64,000 bases of DNA, taken from contig WPIO01000035.1 in assembly GCA_009760855.2 (NCBI GenBank), positions 791,001 through 855,000 of the forward strand, given 5' to 3'. Source of the DNA: Cristatella mucedo (taxonomy: Eukaryota > Bryozoa > Phylactolaemata > Cristatellidae). This document shows, one piece after another, positions 1 through 11,195 of the stretch. Position 1 is the first letter of the stretch, and each line of letters starts with the position of its first letter. The notes under the pieces were generated by a model. It was given only the letters and a program-made list of their open reading frames with translations, had not been told where the DNA came from and did no database searches. Made by a program: the position numbers and the translations under genes.

Positions 1-250
1 TAGACTGTGTAACTCACTTGCACAGTTTCTACGCAACGACATCTACTCTCCGGCTGCCGACTGTGGCATATCCTTTCCAGCCGTCCTGAGCAGCAACTTC
101 CATGCTACTCACTACTTCAACTGCCCTCCCGACGCAGCTGTGCTTCTCACTATCTCTTTTTGGAATGAGATGAAGTCGGTTGATTACCAAAAGCCGCCTA
201 GGCTCTGAGTGCGCTATAGAAAACTTTCATGCGTAATACCTACAGTTCGA
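1..250 (+). mobile_element. Decayed non-LTR retroelement 3' part (second family)
   Basis: Bases 1-170 resemble, in reverse orientation, bases 16940-17180, where the minus strand encodes a LINE-like C-terminal piece (PRPWNSPPQFLRND). The following bases, about 170-250, match 29760-29890 (shared 'aaagccgc.taggctctgag...gcgctata.aaaact'). This suggests the end of a reverse transcriptase ORF plus 3' UTR from a family different from the main LINE of this window. Many substitutions and stops are present, so it is a fossil. It was recognised only by internal comparison. Confidence 0.4.
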
Positions 251-251
251 T

Positions 252-600
252 TGTATGCAGGCTCCCCTGATAAGCCGGTAGTGAACAGCTGTTAAGAGCA
301 TCACCGAGAGGGGGCGGTGCACAGCTGTGGTCAGCCTGTGATGTGGCATGGACACAGGCCGGTAACCCGCTGGTGAGCAGTTGGTGGATTCACCATCAGG
401 GTCGGCCAGCTCACAGTTGTGGGCCTCCTAGATGAATCATAGGGGTCCACCAGGGGACAGTAGGAGTCAAGTCGAGGAGAGTCGAGTAGGAGAAGGGGGC
501 GAAGGGAGCCGTGCATCCTTCGCCTCCATGCATCGTGCAATAAACTGTTGGCTTTGTTCACCGGCTGGCTCTCTGCTGTGCGAACCAAACGACAATACCC
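252..600 (-). repeat. Interspersed repeat R1, copy 1
   Basis: About 350 bp that recur inverted at 5935-6240. Shared landmarks are the 'gtgatgtggcatggacacagg' block (342-362) and 'ggtggattcaccatcagggt' (384-403). Identity is moderate, with small indels. Short ORFs on both strands are by-products. Element class unknown; no tRNA promoter or terminal repeat was clear. Confidence 0.55.
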
Positions 601-870
601 ATATAGTTTTTATGGCTTGCGGAATTTAAGACGGAGATACATTACACTATTTAACCATATCACAATTCTTCATATGGATGAAGCACGGGTCGGCAACAGC
701 ATCGTGAATCACAGGACAGGCATAATAATGAGCACGATTGCTGAGTTGTTAAAACGCCTATTGGGGTCATAAAGAGAACTAGCACCTGAAGGTGGGTCTC
801 GGCGGCGCGTCCCCTGGAAAGTCTTCTAGCCCAAGCTGAAGAACTTTACCTAATGGCGCAGCTAGCCAAT

Positions 871-2990
871 AATAACAATAGTAATAATTCACTTGATAAA
901 GCGCCCTCAGAGAACTCATTCTCTTTCTAGGCGCTTTACATTTGCTGCGAAGGGAAATGCAATTAGATGGTGAGTAACATCATGATTGATAAACAAACAA
1001 AATGAATAACATGGTTAGGGGTGACATGCACACGGTCAGCATGCAAATGTCGTTTGTGGCAGCATGCACAGTGTCAGCACTCATTAGCACATCAAGGACG
1101 AATCACACGGACCCACTAAATGCTGTCCTAAATAGGAGTGCTTTTATATTCTTTTTAAATGTGGTCAAGTCAGGGGACGTCCTGACGCAAGTCGGGAGAG
1201 AGTTCCAGGCTTTGGGAGCATACGAACTAAATGCACGGTCTCCAAAGGATTTGAGGTTTGTACGAGGTATTGGTAGACTGTTGGATTCCGAAAAGCGGGT
1301 GGTACGATGCTTGGCCTGATGGGGGAGTATATCTGAGATAGGCTGGAGCCGAAGAATGAAGTGACCTGAAAGTGAGCGAAAAACCTTGAAGTCAATGCGT
1401 TGCTTGACCGGTAGCCAGTGCAGGTCGGCGAGAAGTGGAGTAATGTGGCAACTGCGACGCTCACGACAGACAAGCCTAGCTGCAGAGTTTTGCTCCAGCA
1501 GCAATCGACTGATCGTACATGCCGGTAGGCCAGTAAGCAGTGAGTTGCAGAAGTCGAGACGGGATGTCACGAGTGCATGGACAAACTTAAACGTGGGATC
1601 CTTATCTAAACAAGCCCGAATTTTAGCAATGTTATGTAGCTGAAAGTAGGCAGATTTGACTGTGGAGCTGACATGGTCGTCTAACGAGAGGTCGCTTTGG
1701 AATATGACACCTAGATTTCGAGCTGATTCAACAGGAGATATGCTGGCAGAGCCAATTTTGAGCCTCAGCTTTTCCAATTTGTTAATCACACTGGGTTTGC
1801 CCATAACTAGTAAGTTAGTTTTTATAATCGTTTAGTTTTAGAACATTTGCTGCCATCCATGTTCGGATGTCATCAATACATGCAGCCAGTGAGTTGAGAG
1901 AATTTGAGGTGCTCGGAGGCTGGGAGCAATCAAAGCAAACGTACAACTGAGTGTCATCGGCATAGAAGTGAAAGCCTAGATTGTGCTTGGCAATCACATC
2001 AGCAAGAGGGAGAGTACAAACCGTGAAAAGAACCGGACCTAGCACTGAGCCTTGAGGTACCCCATATTTCAGAGGTACCTCGGATGATCTTTGCCCATTC
2101 ACGTCTGGAGTCTGCCGATGAGATAGGACCTGAACCATTGCAGAGCAGTGCCAGTGATGCCCAGGCGAGATGAGAGGCGCTCTAGAAAAACTTTGTGATC
2201 GATAGTATCAAAAGCTGCCGAAAGATCGAGCAAAACAAGCAGAGACACTCTACCCATGTCTGCATTCCTAAGTAGGTCGTTGTATACCCTAAGCAATGCT
2301 GACTCTGTGGAGCGATTAGCTCTAAAGCCAGACTGGAACTTGCTATCAAGGTTTGAAGTTTCGATATATGAGTTCAACTGGTCCGCCACGACCCGTTCGA
2401 GTGTCTTTGATAGGAATGGTAGAAGGAAGACTTGGCAGTAGTTGCTCAAGTTCTCTTTGTCCAGTATCGCTTTCTTGAGAAGTGGCCCGAATACAGCTTT
2501 TTTGAAAGGTGCTGGGACATGACCTGAGGCTAATGACATATTAATTATGTTAGTTATGCATGGCAGCAGCAGATCAATGCAACGTAGGAGCAGGACAGTG
2601 GGAATAGGGTCCAAAGGACTTGTCGTCTTCTTTGATTGGGATACAAACTTCAGGACTAGATCACAAGTGACCTGCTTAAATGTAGAAATTGAGGTGCAGC
2701 CAGGAATAGGGGAACAGTATTCTAGTGGCGATGTTGTCATCGCAGGGATGGACTCCCTGATCTTGTCTACCTTCTGCACAAAGAATCGAGAGAAGCGATC
2801 GGCTAGATCATCACAAGGATCATCAGGTAAGGTGCTAATCTCTGGCGCGGTTGAGGAGATGGTTGATCGTCGACATCAGCATGTACGTCACCCAAATGCC
2901 TCTTGGACCTGTCTAAAAATATTCCGTCGCTTTGAACTATCGCTGAAAAAGTACGAGTCCCCTTAGAAATTACTAGCCTCTGCGCCTACT
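871..2990 (-). mobile_element. CR1/L2-like LINE copy A, 5'-truncated and frameshifted
   Basis: The minus strand encodes most of a non-LTR reverse transcriptase in pieces: 2779-2099 (fingers/palm, including [20 protein letters not shown]), 2138-1815 ([15 protein letters not shown] and the catalytic FYADDTQLY) and 1804-1103 (thumb and C-terminus, ending AWNSLPTCVRTSPDLTTFK). The YADD motif is intact but frameshifts separate the pieces. The 3' UTR ends near 871 in a hairpin (gcgcct..agagaa..ctctg.gggcgc) followed by an (ATT)n-like tail. Upstream of 2779 a short linker region is recognisable to about 2990. No endonuclease domain is present. The copy is highly similar to copies B and C, so it is not ancient. 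Confidence 0.85.
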
Positions 2991-2999
2991 GACCCTGGA

Positions 3000-4486
3000 T
3001 GTACGTGCCCGCAGGGCTGTCACTGCTGTTGACCTTTTTATCCAGTTCGGACTTGAGAACCTTAAATTAGTGCACTCCAAAACGAAAAAGATGCCCCGTC
3101 TCTTCGCATGCTTTCGCCTCGCCTTATTTCTCAGACCACAGAGCAGTAGCTGCAGTTTTCGCTAAACTGCTAAAATAAGCCTGCTGCGAAATGGCGCTTG
3201 ATTTCACGACTGTCTTTCCTTTCTGGCAAAGTTCGTTTCACTCACTCTTATTTCCTATATCTTACAGACGGATTCTGACTTGAATGCTAGAAAGAGGCAT
3301 TTTGCTTTGCTATCGAGTATTTAGAAATGAAATAGGCCTGACGTTGTCAGTCTGATCTTGAAGGCTTGTTTGCACCGAGAGCCTCTCACAGTTGCACTGT
3401 TTGCTCGAAGCAGTTTGCTCTGGGAATGTGTGACGTACTATTGTGGGCGTTTTACCTGATATATATCTGTAGCCCAGTTCCAGGGGTCAAAGGCTAATTC
3501 CCGCCAAACCCGCTACACTACGGCCACGCTGCTACTCGCCATGCCGCTGAACCAGGGTAAGACGAGCGGCCGTCAGGTTAAACCTCTTTATAACAACGCA
3601 TGCGTCCACAACAACAGGGGAACTAAACAAGTCTACAGGGAGGGTCCAAAACAAAGTACACTATATGGGCGCGAGACGACGCAGCAAGCGCGAACAAACG
3701 TGTTAGTTGGTCAGTCGGCTTCCACCGTCACACCGCCGCCGGCCTCCGCCCCATCAGTACAAGCGTACATCGTACAAGACCCGGCTAGTTGAGTATTCTG
3801 GGATAGACGGGGAAGACGTCCACAACAGTCGACAGCTTCCGCCGAAAGACGCCAACACACGGGGGTCACGAACACGCTACATGGGGAACGCGGAATATAC
3901 AAGTCTCAACAACGAGAGTGCTATCCAGCTCCGCTCGGGCCTCGGGTACTCGTCGCCTTGCGTGCGTGTCCGCATCGCCGGAGCACGCCTGCAACCATCC
4001 AGGTACATAACTCGGCGAGACCGGAAGCCTCCAACACCACGACTTACTCGGCCAACTTCTCCTACCCAAGAGCCCCGGTGACCTCTCGTCACCACACACC
4101 CGGCCATGCCTTAGGTCCGACCCCGGCTTAGCCGGCGACCCTCATAACAGCCATCCGGTCCCAGCCAACCGAACCTAGCCTGGCTACATAGCAATGGGCA
4201 TCATGCTGTGCTGGTGACCATGTCTTGAAAGTGAGGCCACTTTGCATATTCTCTCAGCTTAGCCTGCTCAAGCCTATTCTTTTCTGTTGACTCTTTCTGT
4301 TGACTCGCCGAAATATACCTGGAGTGACTAGGCATGCCTGGGCTCTGCTGAGCAAGAGTGTTAAATGGCCGCTAGGAAGCGCTAAGGTGGCTAGCAACAC
4401 TGAGTCTAATATTATTGCTCCTGAAAGTGTCCTCAAGGCGACCCAACGTCGGATTATCTGGTCAGGTTTAGTGGGTTCCACTGAAA
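3000..4486. other. Region upstream of the SLC10 gene, no recognised gene
   Basis: A small open frame at 3541-3792 (+), starting MPLNQGKTSGRQ, and overlapping frames on both strands up to 4110 lie in GC-rich sequence. None resembles a known family. The 5' UTR and promoter of the SLC10 gene probably fall in the last few hundred bases, but I see no convincing core promoter motif. Confidence 0.3.
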
Positions 4487-7400
4487 ATGGCTATCCGTGG
4501 TTTATTTCAAGCTCTCACCTGGAGCGTGTTCGTGGCATGGCATTCAGCCTGTCCTTGCAGATGCGAGACGAATGACAAGGCTTACAACTTCACGCCTGCC
4601 GTTCTGAACCAACTGGTCGAAGGCCACTCGAGAAATGTGACAGTTCTTATCACTAACTGTTCGTATGGCGAGACGTTCAACGTGAGCGTCACCGTTTCCG
4701 ATACCGTGGTGGCGAGTTGTTCAAGCATCTTGGAGTACCGATGCAATGGCAGCGACGGCGGCGCTGTTCTTTCTGTCACCGGTTTAAACGTAGGATTTGC
4801 CAGTCTGTCATTCCGAGGCGCAGCAAGCTCGAAGGCCGCAGTTTATTCCGTTGGCGTGATCAGGCAGCCTTCGGTTTGGGATGACGTGTTCAACTATTTG
4901 ATAATGGTTATTGTGGCCATTAATAGCTTCGGCTTTGGGGTGGCTTTAAACTTGGATGTCGTTAAGAATGACCTGAAGCGACCTTTGGCCGTATTGCTTG
5001 GCCTCGGAGGCCAGTTCATCGCGATGCCGCTGGTGAGTAAGCTGTTTGGCGCCGTGTGGTTGCTGGTGGGCCACCAGCGATTGGTTTTGCAGAAGAGCAG
5101 CCATTTTCACATCTTCCATCCAGTTAAAACTGCCTTCGCTGCAGCTCGGATTCGGCCTGACAAAAGTATTCGACCTGAACACGGAGTCAGGTCTAGCGCT
5201 GGCGATCGGAGTCTTCGCCACAGGCATCGCTTCCGGCGGCGGTAGCAGCAATATTTGGTGTCTTCTTCTTGACGCAGACGTCGATCTAAGCATCGTCGTG
5301 ACATTCATTGGGGCGATACTCTGTCTTGGTAAGTTTGAAGTAAGCCTGTTCTAAGTCGGTGGTGCTGCCTGCTGTGGGATGGAAACGGGTCTGATACTTT
5401 TCGACATCTTCGTCACTTTTGACAACGCAGACCATGAGATGTTGCAGTCGAGGCTGGCTTTTATTATTACGTTTGGAGGTCCGGTGCAAGACTGGTGGAT
5501 GCTTGTACGCTAGAGAGCCGAATACGAGAGTTTCTTGTGACACAAAGGCCCCTCACTGCAATCTGGTGACATATCAGGCCCCACGAGGGTCAGTGCTGTT
5601 ACCTCGTCTTTTCGGTTTACACCGTCCTTCTAGACGAAATTATTTAATCGTACGGAATTCAGTATTTAAAAAATGTTACACTAGCACATTTCTTTTTAGA
5701 TCAAAGAAACTTGTCTGGTTGGATGAGGCCAAAATTTCCGCTCCTCTGAGATTTCCTAGATGTTAGCGAATCTCTAAAGAAACCAATACTGACAAAACAG
5801 AACTGTTGCTGATAGGAAGGCATCATCTAGCAGCGACCGTCTACTACTTTGGCTGGGCATAAGTGACCTCCTTACTGCACCTTCAGCATGTGCCCAAATT
5901 TTCGGCGTGTTATTTGATATCGACCCATGTCTCAATTGTAGTTTGTTCGCACAGCAGAAAGCCAGCCGATGCCCAACACCGACAGTTACCAATGCACGGA
6001 GCACGGCTCCCTTCGGCCCCTACTCTCACTCGACTTCCCGCTCTCCTGGTCGACCCCGACGATTCATCGAGGACCACAACTGTGCACAGGCCGACCCTGA
6101 TGGTGAATCCACCATCTGTCCACCAGCGGGTTACCAGCCTGTGTCCATGCCACATCACAGGCGGACCACAGCTGTGCACCGGTCCCTCTCGGTGATGCTT
6201 CTAACAGCTCACCAGTGGCTTATCGGAGTAGCCTGCATACAATACACACATACATACGTACATACGAACTACATCAATCATTCAATTATAATGACACACA
6301 TTCCGTGGCCCTCCAACTTCACTTCATAATATTTCAGCTACCGGTGACTATTCACTCGAGACAGTCAGTAGCATATCATTAGTCGACGGCAGCCGGTCTG
6401 GAGTAACCGTGCGTCCCTGCAGCTCGCGTTTGTGCAGACTGCTGTTCGCTTTTATTCCGTCTTTGAGCATTCTCGTTTAGTTATGGATCTTCGTAGTCTC
6501 GCTTTTGCACAATCAGACAACCTGAGTTAGTGTAGGATTTTGTCAGGGTGCCGGCTCTACTAAGAGCAGAGAGTGCAGACAACAATAAATCGGTCCAAAA
6601 ATCCACCTGTAGCCTTGGTCTGCAGCTGATCGCTGGACGATCAGAAGTAGCACATTTTGCTTCAGAAGGCGATCGCTGTAAGGCTTTTCTTCTAAGAGCA
6701 TTCGAATGACTAGTTCACACTCTGTTTGCCAGCACATTGGATTACTGCAGTTTTTTTCTTGGCTGGCTGTTTTTACTTATAGTAAGTAATCTTTGACGTA
6801 TGTACAAATAACGGCCCTACAGGTCGACAGACGCATCCAATTTGAATCATCACCATGTTGCTGCTGAAGTATTGCTGCTGACATCTAAGCGAGTGGTGAA
6901 TTCAGTCCGCAGCACTTTTTGCTACATTTGTAAATGTTGGAAGGTTCAGGGACTCCCTACCTAGCTAAAATGCTTGCTTGTTGTTCATTGAGCATGCTAC
7001 CGCTAGCCATTCGATCGTGCCTGCCTAACTAGCTAGCCTACTTCGCCAAGGCTAGCTAGCTCTAAAGGTCTCTCAGATCGCGAGGGCTCGAAGTACTCGA
7101 AGTACTCGATCCTCTTGGGGTCAGCAGCAGCCTAAAGACTTCCGGGGCAGGCGGGGGGGGGGGGGATAGTTGATTCACCCGTCGAGCTGCCGCGAGGTCT
7201 GGAATTCAGCCGCGGAGCACGTGCGTCGGCCGGGCTCCGCCGTCAAGTCTTCGAGATAAACAGTCCTCCGGGACGCTGGGCGGGCGTAAGTAGTGCTCTG
7301 TGACGCATCTGCACGCCGCACCTGAGGTACTTCGGTGCATCGCGTGCATAGTTCGACGCCGAGCTCTGGTGGACGCCGACTCTCGTAAAGGCGATCGCTT

Positions 7401-9337
7401 TTGCGTTTACTGCCCCGGCTTAGCTTGCCTTAGACCGCCGCTTTCTTGACTCGCCGACGTCCACCGAACTCGCGATTCGGGCGCCGCTGGCTGCGCTCGG
7501 CGGTAGCGTCGAGTGGCGGTAGCCTCGGAGACGAGGCTCTCTGCCCGCTCGCTGCTGCGCAATGCCCGCCGAGTTTGGCGGGCATTGCGCAGGGCGCCGT
7601 CATCTCGCGCCTCTCGGGGCGGCGACTTTCCCCTTTGGGTTGTCTACTCCGTCGGAAAGCGTCACACTGCCGACAGCGATTGACGACGGACGCTGAACCG
7701 GAACCGTTGCTCTATCGTGAGTCAAGGTATTCTGCTGGCATTGGTGGACAGCACCCCCTGGCGCGAACTCCAGCGCCATTGTGCTCACACGGTTGCAAGT
7801 AGTGCGTACGTATATTGGAACCTTCCAGAACATGTTCCGGAGCGTTCTAGAACTTTTTTTGGATCCTTCCGGATTCCTATGGAACCTGCTAACGGAGCTT
7901 TTCCAAAGTCCAGCGCCCGGGTTTTCCTGCTCTGAACTGCTGCGCCTCCTCCGAGCTGCCGCAAGCCGCTGATTCAAATGAATAGTCGCTGAGACGCCTA
8001 GTGGAAATCATAAGCCTAATGCCAGTTTGAGCAGGGCCCCTTACAACCACTTCCAATTAGTACTTCAAAGCTCTACCGCCCGCCCTGACAGTCTACTACC
8101 CTTTGTTGCAGCTGTAATCCGGATCGCGTAACATTGGCCCTCGCTGGAACTCTTCCCAGATTCACAGGCGGCCGTTAGGACGCACTTTGGATTTTCGGAG
8201 GGGTCGAGTCCAGTAGAAAAGCGTTTTTCCGAAAAAATATTAATTTAAAATACCTGGCCAAGGCTGCGAAGAAAATGCGAAAAATCTACAACGGAACTAC
8301 GAGGAGGAGGAGCAGGGAGTTCTGACGACGACAATAGCTGCTCAATTAATGGCCGTCTGAGGCGGCTGAAGCTCGGCGGGTGACCAACGAACGAGTCGGG
8401 ACAAGTCGGGCGCAAAACGTCAAGTTTTCGCTTGCTGCAGAGCAGCTTGTACATTCGATTCAATTTCTATCGGCATACCCTTGGGTTGTATGTGTGTATG
8501 TGTCTACGCAGCTGCCGGCCTGAATTCTCGCTTCGGGACGAGCATGCGTTCGGTGCGCTTACGCGAGAGCGACGTTCTGGCTCCCGCCATCCGCTTCGCT
8601 GTGCAGGTCTGATTCCGATGTGGTTCTACACTCTGGGCACCCACGTCTTTCCCGAGCTCGCTAACAGCAGCAGCCAGCTGCAAAAACTGCTCGTGGCGAT
8701 CGTCCAAACCGTTGCCCTGGCAACTGTGCCAATACTCCTGGGCCTGCCCGTTCGCCGGTTCGCTCCGAAGGCGGCGAAAGTCATCATGAAGATACTGCCG
8801 CCGTTCTCCTTCGTCATAATTCTGGTCGTCCTTGGAACGGGAACGTACGCCAACCTCTACTCGTTCGTGCTGATCGCGCGCGAGCCCATGATGGCGCTGT
8901 GTGCCACGGTGCTGCCGTACGGCGGCCTGGCGCTCGGCGCCCTACTCGCGCTCGCCGCCCGGCTGCCGGCGCGGCGCGTCAAGACGCTGGCCATCGAGCT
9001 CATGGCGAAGAACACGATCGTGTCCGTCCTCATCCTGCGATACTCGCTGCCGCAGCCGGCGGCCGACTACTCGTCCGCCGTGCCGCTGTCGCTCGGTCAC
9101 CTGGCCGTGCTGCCCACGATCGTTGCGCTCGTGGTGAGGGCGATTTGCTACTGCAAACGGCGCCGGATGGAGTTCGTCGAGAGCGAGGGCGGCGGGCTCT
9201 CGAGCGAGACACATGGCGAGGGCGGCGCGAAGCGCGCCTCGGCGGCAGGCAAGGACTGGTCGACCGACCCGGCACTTGTGGAGCTGGCGGATCGGCGCGG
9301 AGGTGCGTCGTTTGAATTGAGGCATACTACAAAATAA
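4487..9337 (+). CDS. SLC10 family bile acid:sodium symporter-like protein (3 exons)
   Basis: Exons 4487-5032, 5145-5328 and 8607-9337 join in phases 0 and 1 with donors GTGAGT and GTAAGT and acceptors gctgcag and gtgcag. The product is 486 aa. The start is the first ATG after an in-frame TAG. A probable signal peptide (about residues 1-26) is followed by an ectodomain with N-glycosylation sequons (NVT, NCS, NVS, NGS). The multi-pass SLC10 transport domain starts near DDVFNYLIMVIVAINSFGFG. Family landmarks are GQFIAMPL at the exon 1 end, GGGSSNIW...DADVDLS in exon 2 and IELMAKNT in exon 3. The long N-terminal ectodomain recalls SLC10A3/SLC10A5-type members rather than the short-tailed ileal/hepatic transporters. 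Members move bile acids, steroid sulfates or other organic anions across membranes; the substrate here is unknown. Position K in IELMAKNT is normally Gln (see findings). The C-terminus ends just before a SINE and may be altered or continue by splicing at a GTGCGT (9303). Confidence 0.85.
5033..5144 (+). other. SLC10 intron 1
   Basis: A 112-bp intron with a GTGAGT donor after codon 182 and a pyrimidine-rich stretch ending gccttcgctgcag. The next exon begins LGFGLTK, which follows MPL in the family alignment, so the phase-0 junction is well supported. Confidence 0.8.
5560..5935 (+). mobile_element. Ancient LINE reverse transcriptase fragment
   Basis: Around 5580-5640 the plus strand reads APRGSVLLPRLFG, a decayed form of the LINE motif [12 protein letters not shown]. 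Further on, TDKTELLLIG (about 5785-5815) and IFGVLFDID (about 5898-5925) match the usual downstream palm/thumb segments ([19 protein letters not shown]). All are in different frames. Lies in SLC10 intron 2. Confidence 0.5.
5935..6240 (+). repeat. Interspersed repeat R1, copy 2
   Basis: Reverse-complement counterpart of 252-600, from 'gttcgcacagcagaaagcca' to 'cttatcgg...gcctgcatac'. It lies in SLC10 intron 2. The two copies differ by scattered substitutions and indels. Confidence 0.55.
6245..8606 (+). other. Rest of SLC10 intron 2
   Basis: No coding feature recognised. 7145-7170 holds a run of G; 7180-7720 is CpG-rich and contains the perfect hairpin listed separately. The sequence becomes coding at the acceptor gctgtgcag (8606). 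The open frame running into the exon from 8432 is intron read-through. Confidence 0.5.
7555..7592. repeat. Perfect 16-bp inverted repeat with 6-nt loop
   Basis: Arm 7555-7570 (ctgcgcaatgcccgcc) and arm 7577-7592 are exact reverse complements separated by gagttt. The stem is GC-rich and sits in intron 2 of the SLC10 gene. No function can be assigned. Confidence 0.85.
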
Positions 9338-9346
9338 AACAGTACA

Positions 9347-9430
9347 ATTCATTTGTATAGAGCCCCAAGAGCCAACTTGATCTCGATTCAGACGCTCCAT
9401 ATGTGCTACAGGGCCAAACCAGCTGGCAGA
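9347..9430 (-). mobile_element. SINE-1 copy, internally deleted
   Basis: Read on the minus strand it starts agctggtttggcc, loses most of the tRNA-like body and B box, and ends with the SINE-1 tail (catat.gagcgtctgaatcgagat...ttggggctctatacaaatgaatt). It inserted or ends within 10 bp of the SLC10 stop codon. Confidence 0.6.
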
Positions 9431-9647
9431 TCGGCCCGCGCTTGAGTTGTACTTTAAATTGAATTTGGTTGAATCATCGTTGCGCTTAAGAAAATTGACC
9501 GAAATCCAGGATCGAATGCCCTAAAGGCAGGTATTCAGTTAAATCAGTCGCGGCAGCTGATTCTCTAAGGATTTACGCGACAAGTACAGAAGACTACCGG
9601 CAGCATAAATAAGCGATAGACGGCTCATTCCACGCACCCTTATCACG

Positions 9648-10920
9648 TTCCGAGAGGATCTCAGTGGGAGACTCCAGAGTATTGACGTGAATGGACAAAG
9701 CTCATCCGAGGTACCTCTGAAATATGGAGTACCTCTTGGCTCCGTGCTAGGTCTGGTTCTTTTCACGGCTTATACTCTCGCTCTTGCTGATGTGATTGCC
9801 AAGCACAATCTAGGCTTTCACTTATATGCGGAGGACACTCAGTTGTACCTTTGCTTTGATCCCTCCCAGCCTTCGAGCACCTCAAATTCTCTAAACTCAC
9901 TAGCTGCATGCATTGATGACATCCGCACATGGATGGCAGCAAATTTTCTAAAACTAAATGACGATAAAACTAACTTACTAGTTATGGGCAAACCCAGTGT
10001 GATTCACAAATTGGAAAGGCTGAAACTCAAAATTGGCTCTGCCAGCATATCTCCTGTTGAATCAGCTCGAAATCTAGGTGTCATATTCCAAAGCGACCTC
10101 TCGTTAGACGACCATGTCAGCTCCACAGTCAAATCTGCCTATTTTCAGCTACATAACATTGCTAAAATTCGGGCTTGTTTAGATAAGGATCCCACGTTTA
10201 AAATTGTCCATGCACTCGTGACATCCCATCTCGACTTCTGCAACTCACTGCTTACTGGCCTACCGGCATGTGCGATCAGGCGATTGCAACTGGTGCAAAA
10301 CTTCGCAGCCAGGCTTGTCTGTCGTGAGCATCGCAGTTGCCACATTACATCAGTTCTCGCCGACCTGCACTGGCTGCCAGTCAAGCAACGCATTGACTTC
10401 AAGGTTTTGTCGCTCACTTTCAGGTCACTTCATTCTATGGCTCCAGCCTATCTCTCCGACATACTCCCCCATCAGGCCAAGCATCGTACCACCCGCTTTT
10501 CGGAATCCAACAGTCTAAAAATACCCCGTACAAACCTCAAATCCTTTGGAGACCGTGCATTTAGTTCGTATGCTCTCAAAGCCTGGAACTCCCTCCCGAC
10601 TTGCGTCAGAACATCCCCTGACCTGACCACATTTAAAAAGAATACAAAAGCACTCCTATTTAGGACAGCATTTAGTGGGTCCCTGTGATTCGTCCTTGAT
10701 GTGCTTATGCGTGCTGACACTGTGCATGCTGCCACTAACCACATTTGCATGCTGACCGTGTGCATGTCATCCCTAACCATGTTATTCATTTTGTTTGTTT
10801 ATCAAGCATGATTTTACTCACCATTCAATTGCATTCCCTTTGCAGCAAATGTAAAGCGCCTAGAGAGAGATTAAGTTCTCCGAGGGCGCTTTATCAAGTG
10901 CATTATTATTATTATTATCA
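9648..10920 (+). mobile_element. CR1/L2-like LINE copy B, 5'-truncated
   Basis: Starts at [17 protein letters not shown] and contains one uninterrupted frame to 10688, covering the C-terminal half of the reverse transcriptase and the thumb/connection region. The catalytic motif reads YAED rather than YADD, which would abolish polymerase activity, and GVPLGSVLG replaces [10 protein letters not shown] 3' UTR of about 230 bp follows, with the hairpin gcgcctagag...gggcgc and an ATT-rich tail. Long intact frame and high similarity to copies A and C show a recent insertion that was dead on arrival by truncation. Confidence 0.85.
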
Positions 10921-10924
10921 TTAG

Positions 10925-11195
10925 GATCGGTATAATTGTGAAGAACAGCAAAGGAACACGAACGAAACCCCGTGGAACGCCGCAGGCGACTAGTCTGCTG
11001 AATGACAGGTGAACACCGCATGACGCGAACTGAATGCGATCGGACAAGCGAGACTCGGACCGTGCCAAAGCCTCACCCACCAGATCGATCTTTCTCCTGA
11101 AATGTTCATCTGGGATATTGTGATCAATCGCGTTAAACGAATTTAATAGATAGAGCAGGACCAAGGCAGCTTTCAAATACTGATTTAAGAATTTA
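10925..11195 (-). mobile_element. Old LINE reverse transcriptase fragment
   Basis: The minus strand reads LLYLLNSFNAIDHNI, then RKIDLVGEALARSESRLSDR and VPRGFVRVPLLF, clearly the [15 protein letters not shown] to [12 protein letters not shown] stretch of the same LINE group but diverged. It directly abuts the tail of copy B in the opposite orientation. Confidence 0.65.

Noticed and set aside
5242-5354. Read-through of SLC10 exon 2 into KFEVSLF
   Set aside because: A clear GTAAGT donor ends the exon after codon position 1 of Gly, and the next exon continues the transmembrane domain.
8432-8606. An SLC10 exon starting at an ATG at 8432
   Set aside because: This in-frame stretch is the end of intron 2. 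The acceptor gtgcag at 8606 joins exon 2 in the phase and sequence expected for the family.
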